Notes: generated by a model not told the origin, from the letters alone. DNA of 64,000 bases from Lacinutrix sp. WUR7 (GCF_016864015.1 NZ_CP045067.1:1089001-1153000), one strand, 5' to 3'; positions 53,714 to 62,670 are shown, numbered from the stretch's first letter. Program-made: numbers and translations.

Positions 53714-56062
53714 TTGAAAATAATAACCTACATAAAAAAGCATAAAATAAAAACAGTAATTCTTGTTGTGCTTTTTCTTGCTTATTATTTCTGTTTACCG
53801 AAGCAACTTTTTAAAGACCCGACAGCAACAGTAATAACTAGTGCGAATAACGAATTACTTGGTGCACAAATAGCCAAAGATGGACAATGGCGATTTCCGC
53901 AGAATGATTCGGTGCCCGAAAAATTTAAAACCTGTATTATTCAGTTTGAAGACGAATATTTTTACAAGCATCCTGGTTTTAATCCTATTTCTATTTTTAA
54001 AGCACTGAAACAAAATATACAATCTGGAGAAGTAAAACGAGGAGGAAGTACGATTACGCAACAAGTTATTCGTCTTTCTAGAAAGGGACAATCCAGAACG
54101 TATTTCGAAAAAATAAAAGAAATGATTCTTGCCACGCGATTAGAATTCCGCGAAAGCAAAGATCAAATACTAGCCTTTTATAGTAGTTATGCTCCTTTTG
54201 GAGGAAATGTAGTTGGTATAGATGCTGCTTCATGGCGCTATTTTAATAGAAACGCAAACCAATTATCTTGGGCAGAAAGTGCCACTTTAGCGGTTTTACC
54301 AAATGCACCAAGTTTGATTTATCCTGGAAAAAATCAAGAACGATTGCTTGTAAAACGAAACCGTTTACTTCAAAAACTATTAGAAAAAGAGATTATAGAT
54401 TCGCTAACCTACAGTTTATCTATTGCCGAAGGTTTACCACAAAAACCATATCCTTTACCACAAATGGCTCCACATTTATTGCAAAAAGTAGCGAAAACAA
54501 ATTATGGGAAACGAGTACAAACTACTATTAATTCCAGATTACAAAAACAAACAAATACTATTGTAAAAAATCATTACAACTTGTTGAAGCAAAATGAAAT
54601 TTACAACATGTCAGTTTTAGTTTTAGATGTAAAAACCCGAAAAGTTTTAGCTTATGTTGGTAACGCGCCAACGGATAGAGCGCATCAAAAAGATGTTGAT
54701 ATTATAGACAAACCGAGAAGCACAGGAAGCATTTTAAAGCCGTTTTTATATGCGGCGATGTTAGATTCTGGCGACTTGTTACCAAACACATTAATTGCAG
54801 ATGTGCCAACGAAATACGGAAGCTATTCACCTGTGAATTTCAACAAAGAATACGATGGTGCAGTTCCTGCGAGTCGTGCTTTATCGCGTTCTTTAAACGT
54901 TCCTGCGGTTCGGATGCTTCAGGAGTTTGGTTTAGATAGATTTCATCATTATTTAAAAGAATTAAAACTGAAAGATTTAAAATACAACGCCAATCATTAC
55001 GGATTAACCTTGGTTCTTGGTGGAGCAGAAAGTAATCTTTGGGATTTATGTAAAAGCTACGCATCGTTATCCTCTACCGTAAATCATTACAGCGAAAATT
55101 CGAGTCAATATTTTACCAACGAATTTTGTGAACCTACTTTTTTAGCTTCGGAAGAGATAGATTTCGGAAAGAAAACTTCAGATAAAACCTTATTTGATGC
55201 CGCTTCGATTTACTTAACATACGAAAGTTTAAAAGAAGTAAACCGACCAGAAAGTGATGAAAGTTGGGAGTTTTTTGACGGATCAAAACAAATTGCATGG
55301 AAAACAGGAACCAGTTTTGGTTTTCGAGATGCTTGGGCAATTGGAACCACCAAAGATTACGTGGTTGGCGTTTGGGTTGGAAATGCAGATGGCGAAGGAA
55401 GACCAGGTTTGGTTGGTGTGCAAACTGCTGCTCCCATTTTATTTGATGTTTTTGATGCATTGCCAAATAGCGATTGGTTTGCTAAACCTTTTGATGAAAT
55501 GCAAGAGGTTTCCATTTGTGAAAAAAGTGGCTATAGAGCAACGGAAAACTGTGAGGAAACCCAAAACAAATTTATACAACTTAGCGGCTTAAAAACGAAA
55601 CCTTGTCCGTATCACAAATTAGTACATTTAGATACCAACGAACAATATCAAGTAAATTCTTCGTGTGAGGCTATTAGTAATATTACCAATAAATCCTGGT
55701 TTGTGCTTCCGCCATTAATGGAATTCTATTACAAAACCAAAAATCCTTTTTATAAACGGTTACCAAGATTTAGAAGCGATTGTTTGGGGGAGAATACTAT
55801 TTCTATGCAGTTTATTTATCCGAAAGAAAATACCACTGTTTTTTTACCAAAAGACTTTGATGGGAATACGAATGAACTCGTTTTAAAAATTGCACATTCT
55901 AAACCAGAAACTACTTTGTTTTGGTATGTAGATGCTGTTTTTGTTGGTACCACAAAAGATATTCATGATATGGCTATTTTACCTAAAGTAGGAAAACATG
56001 TTATTACTGTAGTAGATACTTTTGGTAATGAAACAAAGCGCAAGATTACTATTTCTAAATAA
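53714..56062 (+). CDS. pbpC: Penicillin-binding protein 1C
   Basis: A 782-residue bifunctional peptidoglycan synthase. N-terminal TM at about 14-26, then the glycosyltransferase domain with EDEYFYKHPGFNP and GGSTITQQVIRLSRKGQS. The transpeptidase domain has Ser339 in STGSILKP, SLN in SRSLNVPAVRM and KTG in AWKTGTSFGF; a PBP1C C-terminal domain lies at about 700-782. No ATG or GTG start is available: the frame is closed by a TAA at 53702-53704, and the TTG at 53714 immediately precedes the TM region. It therefore very probably starts at TTG. It partners the macroglobulin gene upstream. Confidence 0.93.
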   Translation: MKIITYIKKHKIKTVILVVLFLAYYFCLPKQLFKDPTATVITSANNELLGAQIAKDGQWRFPQNDSVPEKFKTCIIQFEDEYFYKHPGFNPISIFKALKQNIQSGEVKRGGSTITQQVIRLSRKGQSRTYFEKIKEMILATRLEFRESKDQILAFYSSYAPFGGNVVGIDAASWRYFNRNANQLSWAESATLAVLPNAPSLIYPGKNQERLLVKRNRLLQKLLEKEIIDSLTYSLSIAEGLPQKPYPLPQMAPHLLQKVAKTNYGKRVQTTINSRLQKQTNTIVKNHYNLLKQNEIYNMSVLVLDVKTRKVLAYVGNAPTDRAHQKDVDIIDKPRSTGSILKPFLYAAMLDSGDLLPNTLIADVPTKYGSYSPVNFNKEYDGAVPASRALSRSLNVPAVRMLQEFGLDRFHHYLKELKLKDLKYNANHYGLTLVLGGAESNLWDLCKSYASLSSTVNHYSENSSQYFTNEFCEPTFLASEEIDFGKKTSDKTLFDAASIYLTYESLKEVNRPESDESWEFFDGSKQIAWKTGTSFGFRDAWAIGTTKDYVVGVWVGNADGEGRPGLVGVQTAAPILFDVFDALPNSDWFAKPFDEMQEVSICEKSGYRATENCEETQNKFIQLSGLKTKPCPYHKLVHLDTNEQYQVNSSCEAISNITNKSWFVLPPLMEFYYKTKNPFYKRLPRFRSDCLGENTISMQFIYPKENTTVFLPKDFDGNTNELVLKIAHSKPETTLFWYVDAVFVGTTKDIHDMAILPKVGKHVITVVDTFGNETKRKITISK

Positions 56063-56596
56063 CTAGCGCAAAGATTGTCCTTTTGCACACCACCAAGGAT
56101 GCATTTCTATTTTTAAACGACCGGCTTGCACCATAGGATCTAGATTAGCCAAGCTATCGGCCATTTTTTTTGTTGGTACATTATACACTGTAATACCTCG
56201 AATATCGCCATCGTCTCCAAAAGGACCTATTAAATCGGCAAAGCCTTCGTCATACATTCTACTTAAATGCTCTAAATGCTCTTCTTGTAATCCTTTATCT
56301 ACTTCTTCGTTCTGACTTCTAATTGGTCCTTTCTTTAAAAATGCCATGAAGTACTTTTGCATGATTACAGTATCTTGTGTTTTTTCATCTATGTAATCAA
56401 AAGTTTCAAATCCTTTCGCTTTTAATTCCGCTTTAAGCGCAGCAACAGATTGTTTTACTTCTAAAACGGCTTCTATTACTTCTTCAACGACCTCTGTATT
56501 TGGAACCGTTGAAATTTCGTCAATAACCGTTTTACTTTCGTCCTTACAAGCAACAACAGTTACTAAAGCAAAAATTAAAATTATAAATTGTTTCAT
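56063..56596 (-). CDS. YciI-like domain lipoprotein
   Basis: A 177-residue protein starting MKQFIILIFALVTVVACKDE at 56596, with lipobox VVACK. The longer frame needs a TTG that overlaps the CYTH gene. After a Glu/Val-rich linker (about 25-60) the C-terminal 110 residues match YciI: QKYFMAFLKKGPIRSQNEEV, HLEHLSRMYDEGFADLIGPF, then ITVYNVPTKKMADSLANLDP and a final WW-x-CAK. A YciI domain is normally cytoplasmic, so its export as a lipoprotein is a flavobacterial speciality. It ends the leftward lysoplasmalogenase-CYTH-YciI group, and its stop abuts that of pbpC. Confidence 0.85.
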   Translation of the reverse strand: MKQFIILIFALVTVVACKDESKTVIDEISTVPNTEVVEEVIEAVLEVKQSVAALKAELKAKGFETFDYIDEKTQDTVIMQKYFMAFLKKGPIRSQNEEVDKGLQEEHLEHLSRMYDEGFADLIGPFGDDGDIRGITVYNVPTKKMADSLANLDPMVQAGRLKIEMHPWWCAKGQSLR

Positions 56597-56607
56597 AGGA
56601 TGCTGTT

Positions 56608-57093
56608 TTATTTTTTCCAAGTAGTAAATGGTTTGCTACTTAGTTGTGAGTTGTAATATTTTATATTTCCTGTAACTTCTTCACCAAGCCAATCTGGTTT
56701 TGTGAAAGCTTCGTCTTCTGCTTGCAATTCTACTTCTGCTACAATTAAACCTTCGTTTTCACCGAAAAATTCATCTACTTCAAAAATATGATTTTCTACT
56801 TTAATTTCATATCGTATTTTATCAATAATTCCTTTTTTACAAAGTTTCAAAAGATCTTCTGCTTCCAATTTAGATATTTCTTTTTCCCATTCAAAACGGG
56901 ATAATCCGTTTTTTGAAGACGCTCCTTTTATGGTTAAAAAACCTTGTTCTCCTTTTAGTCTTACGCGAACGGTTCTTTTTTTATTGGTACTTAAAAACCC
57001 TTGAACAATTTTCGTGTTTTTAAAAGCTTCCGTTTTAAACGCAGAAGATTTCACTAAAAATTTACGTTCTATTTCTAAATTAGATTGCTGCAC
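56608..57093 (-). CDS. CYTH domain (triphosphate tunnel metalloenzyme) protein
   Basis: A 161-residue cytoplasmic protein that begins with the hallmark LEIERKFLVKS (residues 5-15). The tunnel residues follow: RTVRVRLKGEQGFLTIKGAS, then a FEWEKEIS strand, YEIKVENHIFEVDEFFGENE and IVAEVELQAEDE. CYTH enzymes hydrolyse or bind triphosphate compounds and need divalent metal. Its start overlaps the end of the lysoplasmalogenase gene by 14 bp, showing translational coupling. The substrate in Bacteroidota is not established. Confidence 0.92.
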   Translation of the reverse strand: MQQSNLEIERKFLVKSSAFKTEAFKNTKIVQGFLSTNKKRTVRVRLKGEQGFLTIKGASSKNGLSRFEWEKEISKLEAEDLLKLCKKGIIDKIRYEIKVENHIFEVDEFFGENEGLIVAEVELQAEDEAFTKPDWLGEEVTGNIKYYNSQLSSKPFTTWKK

Positions 57094-57754
57094 TTGTTTT
57101 CTTATTAATATAAATTGTAGAAAGCGAAATTAAGGTAATTGCTGTCCAATAGGTACTAGAAACCAAAAATTGTGCGATAGTAAAATCACCAATAAATTTT
57201 CTATAGGATAAAACAGAGTCGGAAACCAGAAACAAAGATGCACCAATGGCGATGAGCAAAAAGCCATATTCTTTTTTCCAGACATATACATTTATTGCTT
57301 GCCAAGCCATGAGTACAATACACGTTACATATAGAATTACAGGAATTAGTAAATCACCTAAATGGTCTTTTAATTTAAAAAATATAAGGCCAGCGACAAG
57401 CACTAATGGCATTAGGGTTTTTACATTCCACGAAAATCCGCGAATGCTAGCAAATGCATATATAAAAAACACGTGACCAATTAAAAACGATGCCAAACCA
57501 AAAATAAAATATGCATCAAACATTAAAAAAATATCTCCAATTAAGCAAAATACCAAACCAATAAGTATGATATTTTTATATCGCTTTAAACCATTTTTAG
57601 CATACAACACAGGCAATAAGATAACTAGTATGGTAGACAATGGTTTAAAAATATAATGCATGGTGTTACTATCTATATAAGACGAAATGATCGTGCAGAT
57701 TACAGAAATTACGATTAAAATGATAAGAATACTTTTATTCATGAATTGTTTCAT
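57080..57754 (-). CDS. Lysoplasmalogenase (YhhN family) membrane protein
   Basis: A 224-residue protein of eight or so membrane segments that belongs to the YhhN/TMEM86 family, which cleaves the vinyl-ether bond of lysoplasmalogen. It contains TMHYIFKPLSTILVILLPV, GLVFCLIGDIFLMFDAYFIF, FLIGHVFFIYAF and LFLVSDSVLSYRKF with the family's conserved Asp, Phe and His. Its start faces dinB across only 24 bp, so the two divergent promoters must overlap coding sequence. Starts at 57754 or at the ATG four codons later. Confidence 0.88.
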   Translation of the reverse strand: MKQFMNKSILIILIVISVICTIISSYIDSNTMHYIFKPLSTILVILLPVLYAKNGLKRYKNIILIGLVFCLIGDIFLMFDAYFIFGLASFLIGHVFFIYAFASIRGFSWNVKTLMPLVLVAGLIFFKLKDHLGDLLIPVILYVTCIVLMAWQAINVYVWKKEYGFLLIAIGASLFLVSDSVLSYRKFIGDFTIAQFLVSSTYWTAITLISLSTIYINKKTSAAI

Positions 57755-57778
57755 TCTATTATTTTCTAAATTTACATC

Positions 57779-58882
57779 ATGTCAAGCGATTTACCAATAC
57801 GAAAAATTATTCATGTTGATATGGATGCATTTTATGCTTCTGTAGAGCAGATGGATAATCCGGAATTACGCGGAAAACCTGTTGCTGTTGGTGGTGGTGG
57901 AACGCGTGGTGTGGTAAGTGCCGCTAGTTATGAAGCTCGAAAATTTGGCGTACGAAGTGCTATTAGTGGCGCACAAGCAAGACGAAATTGTCCGCAACTA
58001 ATTTTTGTAAAACCTCGTTTTGATAGATATACCGAAATATCAAAACAAGTAAAAAAGATTTTTTTCGATTATACCGATTTGGTAGAACCGCTTTCTTTAG
58101 ACGAAGCCTATTTAGATGTCACTGAAAACAAAAAAGGGAATCCGAGTGCATCCTTACTAGCAAAAGAAATAAGAGACCGTATTTTTAATGAGGTTGGTTT
58201 AACGGCTTCGGCAGGAATTAGCATTAATAAATTTATTGCTAAAGTTGCTAGTGATTATAATAAACCTAACGGACAAAAAACGGTGAATCCTGAAGAGGTT
58301 TTAGAATTTTTAGAGGTTTTAGACATTCGGAAATTTTATGGTGTTGGTAAAGTTACTGCGGAAAAAATGTACCAAAAAGGCATCTTTACAGGAAAAGATT
58401 TAAAATCGAAAACACTAGAATTTTTAGATGAAAATTTCGGGAAATCTGGACGCTACTATTATTATATCGTAAGAGGAATACACAATAGTGAAGTAAAACC
58501 GAATAGAATTAGAAAATCACTTGCTGCAGAACGTACTTTTAACGAAAACCTTTCTTCCGAAGTTTTTATGTTAGAAAAACTAGAACATATTGCCGAAGAA
58601 GTCTCCAGACGTTTAAACAAAAGTAAAGTTGCAGGAAAAACAATAACGTTAAAAATTAAATACAGTGATTTTACTTTACAAACTAGAAGTAAAACCCTGC
58701 CGTATTTTATAAGTGATGCCAGCATTATTTTAGAAACTGCAAAAGATTTATTGTATCAAGAAAAAATGAGTAATTCGGTGCGATTGCTTGGTATTTCTCT
58801 ATCTAACTTAAATACCGAGAAATCGAAAAAGATGGTGGTAAAAGAAAAAGAAGTTAGTGTGCAATTACAGTTTGGGTTTTAA
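57779..58882 (+). CDS. dinB: DNA polymerase IV (Y-family, translesion)
   Basis: A 367-residue error-prone polymerase. Palm metal ligands are Asp14 in HVDMDAFYASVEQ and Asp108-Glu109 in SLDEAYLDV. A steric-gate-region AFYASVE, the YEARKFGVRSAISGAQARR fingers, an HhH thumb (VLDIRKFYGVGKVTAEKMYQ) and a little-finger domain to about 345 are present. The short C-terminus ends in VSVQLQFGF, close to a beta-clamp-binding QLxxLF motif (QLQFGF). Only 24 bp separate it from the divergent lysoplasmalogenase. No LexA box was recognised. A decayed relative of its 3' region lies at 60661. Confidence 0.95.
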   Translation: MSSDLPIRKIIHVDMDAFYASVEQMDNPELRGKPVAVGGGGTRGVVSAASYEARKFGVRSAISGAQARRNCPQLIFVKPRFDRYTEISKQVKKIFFDYTDLVEPLSLDEAYLDVTENKKGNPSASLLAKEIRDRIFNEVGLTASAGISINKFIAKVASDYNKPNGQKTVNPEEVLEFLEVLDIRKFYGVGKVTAEKMYQKGIFTGKDLKSKTLEFLDENFGKSGRYYYYIVRGIHNSEVKPNRIRKSLAAERTFNENLSSEVFMLEKLEHIAEEVSRRLNKSKVAGKTITLKIKYSDFTLQTRSKTLPYFISDASIILETAKDLLYQEKMSNSVRLLGISLSNLNTEKSKKMVVKEKEVSVQLQFGF

Positions 58883-58952
58883 GCATTTGTCTTTCCAATA
58901 AAAATAATCGAACTTCGTTTACATCATACATTCGTAAGTTACGTTTAAAAAT

Positions 58953-60647
58953 ATGCTATACATCCAATTTAAAATACAAAACCCTTCAAAGTTTGAAGAT
59001 TTTAAAAATCTATATAACCATATGGTTCAAGTACGCCAACCTGGTTTTAAGTTTGATGATGAAGGACCTAATTTTGATTGGGATAATATGCCCGAAGAGG
59101 AAGTAGAAGCTGCATTAGAAGAGTTAAACACTTTTTTAGATGAACAAGTAGAACCAGAAAAATATAGATACAAAGAACTGATTCCTGCTTATGCAAAGGA
59201 GTTTTTAGAAAACTATGTCAAAAATGAGAATGAAAAATCAGGTTATTTTGGCGAACCAGATGCACTTTCCATCTTTAATTATTTAGAATTTGGTTTCGAG
59301 GTAGATATGGATCATCTGAAAAAGATAAACGAGCATTCTGGCATTGTTGAGTTTTCTACTGGAAATTATCCCTTTGGTGGTTTAGAGCGTTTTATAATGA
59401 CTTTGGCAGCTTATGAATTAAAACCCGTTGCTTGCTTTGACGGCTTCAACCCATGTAAAATTCATTGGACATCTACCTTTGCATATGACTCTATTGTTTC
59501 GACTAAAAAGAATCCGTTTTCTAAGATTACAAAATGGATTAGCAATAGTTTCTTTAAAAAATCTCTTTTTTTAGTGCTATTTCTAATATGTAATATTCTT
59601 TCCGCGCAAATAGATACATCCACATGTGTAGTAAATAATAAAATTATTAAAACGAATACTAAAGATGTACTCGTTTTAGAAAAACCAGAATTTCCAACGC
59701 CAGAAGATGCGCTGCTCTTTTTTTTATCGGAAGACAAAATACTTCATCCAAGTAACTACAAAGGAGATATAATTCATCTAGAAAAAATATATACAGAGTA
59801 TGCAAAAACAGGAAAAGTAATTTATGCAGACACTATAATTACAAAGGATACAAAAAGCTTTAAACACTTTAAAGAATTAAGCGCAGCGCCTATTTTAGAC
59901 CGGTTAGACATAGATAATGTCACTAAAATAGATAAGAATACGTTTCAATTACAAAGTACAGATTCCCTTTATCATCTAAATGTAATATACACGCTTAAAA
60001 ATAATAAAATTATTGCGGTAACCGAAGACACATCCGTTTATGTAAACGATGTGAAATATGCGTACAACCAGCAGCATCAATTAGTAAAAAAGACCTATTT
60101 CAATGAGTATGGAAGTGGCGTAATTGATGAAGCGATATATAATAATAACGGACAAATTATAAGTCAGTCTCATTTTGATAATACGGATGGTTTAGCGGTT
60201 ACCATAAAAACATACACCTACAATACGAACCAATTATTGACGCACTTGCAAATGACAAATGCTTTATATTTTGTCCCTTTTGAAAATGAAGAAGAAAATA
60301 TAGAAATAAACAAAGTCGAATATCTAAAATATAAACGACCAGACACCTATGTAAAAACACAGACCATCCATTTTGACTATAATGAACGCTGTCAGCTCGT
60401 TAAAGTTTTAGAAGAAAGAAAAGCGTTTACTGAAGAAAACGGAATTCAAAACCAATCGAAGCGTCTTTATGTACTAAGCCAAACTCCTAATCAATTAACT
60501 GTAACTGCTAGTTTACCAGAAAAAAGAAGCTATGCCTATACATTTGATGCTTTAGAAAATCCAATAGAAATAAACTCGTTTGTTGTTCACGCGGATACCA
60601 CCTGGCTACATAAAAAAACGACCTTTAAAATTTTATATAATTGGTAA
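58953..60647 (+). CDS. Unknown protein, apparent fusion of a cytosolic domain and an exported domain
   Basis: A 564-residue product I do not recognise. Residues 1-190 are soluble and acidic (DFKNLYNHMVQVRQPG, NMPEEEVEAALEELNT, FGGLERFIMTLAAYELKPVA). Residues about 198-220 (FFKKSLFLVLFLICNILSAQ) look exactly like a Sec signal peptide with an SAQ cleavage site, but there is no internal Met. Residues 221-564 are beta-rich, with loose YD-like repeats (KYAYNQQHQLVKKTYFNEYG, EAIYNNNGQIISQSHFDNTD). It may be a genuine type II membrane protein or a fusion by loss of a stop between two adjacent genes. It lies 70 bp after dinB, and a dinB remnant follows it. Confidence 0.75.
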   Translation: MLYIQFKIQNPSKFEDFKNLYNHMVQVRQPGFKFDDEGPNFDWDNMPEEEVEAALEELNTFLDEQVEPEKYRYKELIPAYAKEFLENYVKNENEKSGYFGEPDALSIFNYLEFGFEVDMDHLKKINEHSGIVEFSTGNYPFGGLERFIMTLAAYELKPVACFDGFNPCKIHWTSTFAYDSIVSTKKNPFSKITKWISNSFFKKSLFLVLFLICNILSAQIDTSTCVVNNKIIKTNTKDVLVLEKPEFPTPEDALLFFLSEDKILHPSNYKGDIIHLEKIYTEYAKTGKVIYADTIITKDTKSFKHFKELSAAPILDRLDIDNVTKIDKNTFQLQSTDSLYHLNVIYTLKNNKIIAVTEDTSVYVNDVKYAYNQQHQLVKKTYFNEYGSGVIDEAIYNNNGQIISQSHFDNTDGLAVTIKTYTYNTNQLLTHLQMTNALYFVPFENEEENIEINKVEYLKYKRPDTYVKTQTIHFDYNERCQLVKVLEERKAFTEENGIQNQSKRLYVLSQTPNQLTVTASLPEKRSYAYTFDALENPIEINSFVVHADTTWLHKKTTFKILYNW

Positions 60648-60660
60648 GTATAGAGTTAAA

Positions 60661-60728
60661 GAAGTCTCCAGACGATTCAACAAAAGTAATGTTACAGGAA
60701 AAACAGTATCACTAAAAATTAAATAGTG
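60661..60728 (+). pseudogene. Remnant of a second dinB gene
   Basis: About 60 of 68 aligned bases match dinB positions 58598-58667. In the same frame it reads EVSRRFNKSNVTGKTVSLKIK and then a TAG stop, against EVSRRLNKSKVAGKTITLKIK in dinB. All amino-acid changes are conservative, so it derives from a diverged paralogue rather than from a fresh copy. The match stops on both sides. It lies 13 bp after the fusion-like gene. Confidence 0.75.
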
Positions 60729-60767
60729 TAAAAGGAAAGACATATAATTCAAATAAAAAATACTGTC

Positions 60768-61775
60768 TTAAGGAATGTAATGATTTTTCACCATTTGGTA
60801 TTGAACTGCCTCCGTCATATCTTTTACGTTAAAGTGTCCATAAGGTATTGAACTGTATTTCTTTTCTCCATCTTGCCCAGGAATTCTAGAAGTATACTGT
60901 CCGTAAACCAGGTTTCCATAACCAATAATCTCATCTACAGATGACCAAATAGAATATATATAATCTCCTTCATAATTTGTAGTACTATTTATATCTACCA
61001 AATAGTCTGAAACGCCGTAAGGACCAAAACCCCACCATAAATAACCTGGATACAATCCATTTTCATTATCACAAGTTAATGTTCCACCATTTACCTGATA
61101 ACAAGAAACCAAACCTTGATTGGCTCCTGCAATACCAACAAAGGTATCAACCGAAGAAGTTAAGGCATTTCCTAAATTGTAATTTCCAATTGCAGCATCA
61201 TAACCACCTCCTCCTTTAACGGCTTTTCGCCCTAAAGTGACCCCCATGGAATGCCCTATAATATCCACTTTTGAAGCTCCTGTATATGCTTTTACTGCTT
61301 GAATAAATGCTCTTATTTGAGAAAGATATGCATAGGAATGGTATTGCGAACCTGCTTGATACACATCTGCAGGACCCCAAGTAAAACCGTATAATTCTGC
61401 ATTAGAATACCCTTGCGACACAAAATAATCTCGAGAATCTGTCCAGCCTGATTGACCAAAAACATCTCCAAGAGCTTTGTCTGAATTTCCATGAATAAAT
61501 ATAACGGGTTGGTTAATAATTTGATCTGTCATATTAATTTTACCTCCAAAACTACCGCCTTCTAAATCATTTCTTAAAAAGTCATAACTACCATAGCCAT
61601 TGGATTGCAACCAGGATTGAAAATCACTTGTAATACCATCTTCTACAGTTACGCTACTTTTAAATTGTGCTGTTGCTGACTGATTTTGACTACTAAATTC
61701 CCCATCATCCTTTTCACATCCAAGGAATACTATTAATATTAGTAACAAATTGATAATGCAGATACCCTTTTTCAT
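60768..61775 (-). CDS. Secreted lipase-like alpha/beta hydrolase (lipoprotein)
   Basis: A 335-residue exported hydrolase with lipobox FLGCEK and an acidic/Ser linker. The core has the oxyanion strand VIFIHGNSDKALGDV, the nucleophile elbow GHSMG with Ser176, then a later Asp (VDEIIGYGN) and His (YGHFNV) in the right order for a catalytic triad. Layout and GSQYHSYAYLSQIRAFIQAV suggest the class 2 lipase/EstA or PhaZ7-like group, so lipids or polyhydroxyalkanoate are possible substrates. It stands alone, with a 400-bp gap upstream. Confidence 0.85.
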   Translation of the reverse strand: MKKGICIINLLLILIVFLGCEKDDGEFSSQNQSATAQFKSSVTVEDGITSDFQSWLQSNGYGSYDFLRNDLEGGSFGGKINMTDQIINQPVIFIHGNSDKALGDVFGQSGWTDSRDYFVSQGYSNAELYGFTWGPADVYQAGSQYHSYAYLSQIRAFIQAVKAYTGASKVDIIGHSMGVTLGRKAVKGGGGYDAAIGNYNLGNALTSSVDTFVGIAGANQGLVSCYQVNGGTLTCDNENGLYPGYLWWGFGPYGVSDYLVDINSTTNYEGDYIYSIWSSVDEIIGYGNLVYGQYTSRIPGQDGEKKYSSIPYGHFNVKDMTEAVQYQMVKNHYIP

Positions 61776-62182
61776 GACTTTTAGTTAATTGATTCTACGT
61801 AATTTAACTTTAAAAAGAGATAAAGACAGCGCTTAATAAAAATACAGCCCCTAGACTATTGTAAAAAATAAACATTCCAAAAAAAGATAACCATCTAACA
61901 AACAGTGTTTTAAGTATTTTTTTGCAATTTTATATTTAGGGATGACTATGGTTTACTTACTTGTTAATGAGAACGCTAAAACGCAATAATAACTTGTTTT
62001 TCAAGTATTTACAACGTGAGCTATATTACTATTACATAACGAATTTTAAATAAAATAAAAATAACTCTCATAAAAAAAACCAGCTACATTACTGTAACCG
62101 GTTTTCATTTATATTGTGTTTGATTTTGTTTTAATGATTACTCATGTATTAAATTTAAAACAAAATGCAAATACTTCGTCGT
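61776..62182. other. 407-bp intergenic region
   Basis: AT-rich, no convincing gene; the longest ATG frames are under 20 codons. The only structure I see is the terminator hairpin at 62077-62105 that ends the gene at 62183. The upstream promoter of the lipase gene should lie here but no TAnnTTTG was found on the leftward strand. Confidence 0.5.
62077..62105 (-). terminator. Terminator hairpin, first of a near-identical pair
   Basis: AAACCAGCTACA-TTA-ctgtaACCGGTTT folds as a 12-bp imperfect stem; on the minus strand it runs into seven U. It lies about 80 bp past the stop of the 62183 gene. An almost identical hairpin lies at 62671-62700. Confidence 0.7.
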
Positions 62183-62572
62183 TTAAACATCTTCCTTAGC
62201 TTCTATAACATCATGAAATGTTGGTGGGTTCTCGGTAATACTAGCGGCTCCTTTTTTATTAATTTTAAAAATCACGTCCTTGGTTGTGGTAAATAAAATA
62301 ATAGAGACAAAAGGCTTTGGTAAATATTGTTTTAAAAACACAAAAGCTTCTTCTAGTGTAAGTTCTTGTTCTTCATCTTCTACTTCTCTAGGTCTATAGC
62401 GTAATTTCACTAAGACTTTAAAATCGTCTTCGGAATAGATTGGTCTTACAAAAATGTTTTTCAATTCGAGTTTACCAATGGTTTTAGCCATGGTTAATTT
62501 AGCAAAGCGACCTTCTTGAACACTTTCTTTTACTTGTTCCCAGAAAAGAACTAAAACATCTTGGTATGGCAT
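62183..62572 (-). CDS. Conserved hypothetical protein (129 aa)
   Basis: A small soluble protein without signal or membrane segment. It begins MPYQDVLVLFWEQVKESVQE, contains LKNIFVRPIYSEDDFKVLVK and RYRPREVEDEEQELTLEEAF, and ends in an acidic tail. I think it is conserved in Flavobacteriia near pyk but know no function. It is flanked on both sides by near-identical terminator hairpins, which isolate it as its own leftward unit. A TACTTTTG -7 candidate lies 36 nt before the ATG. Confidence 0.7.
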   Translation of the reverse strand: MPYQDVLVLFWEQVKESVQEGRFAKLTMAKTIGKLELKNIFVRPIYSEDDFKVLVKLRYRPREVEDEEQELTLEEAFVFLKQYLPKPFVSIILFTTTKDVIFKINKKGAASITENPPTFHDVIEAKEDV

Positions 62573-62607
62573 AAAACTATGGATTACGGATAAACAATTT
62601 GAGTCTA

Positions 62608-62615
62608 CAAAAGTA
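62608..62615 (-). promoter_or_regulatory. Candidate -7 element for the 62183 gene
   Basis: TACTTTTG on the minus strand fits TAnnTTTG, 36 nt before the ATG at 62572. Confidence 0.35.
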
Positions 62616-62670
62616 CCATTTATAATTCAATTATTACCTTGTTTGTTCTCTGTGGATAATGAAGAAATAA

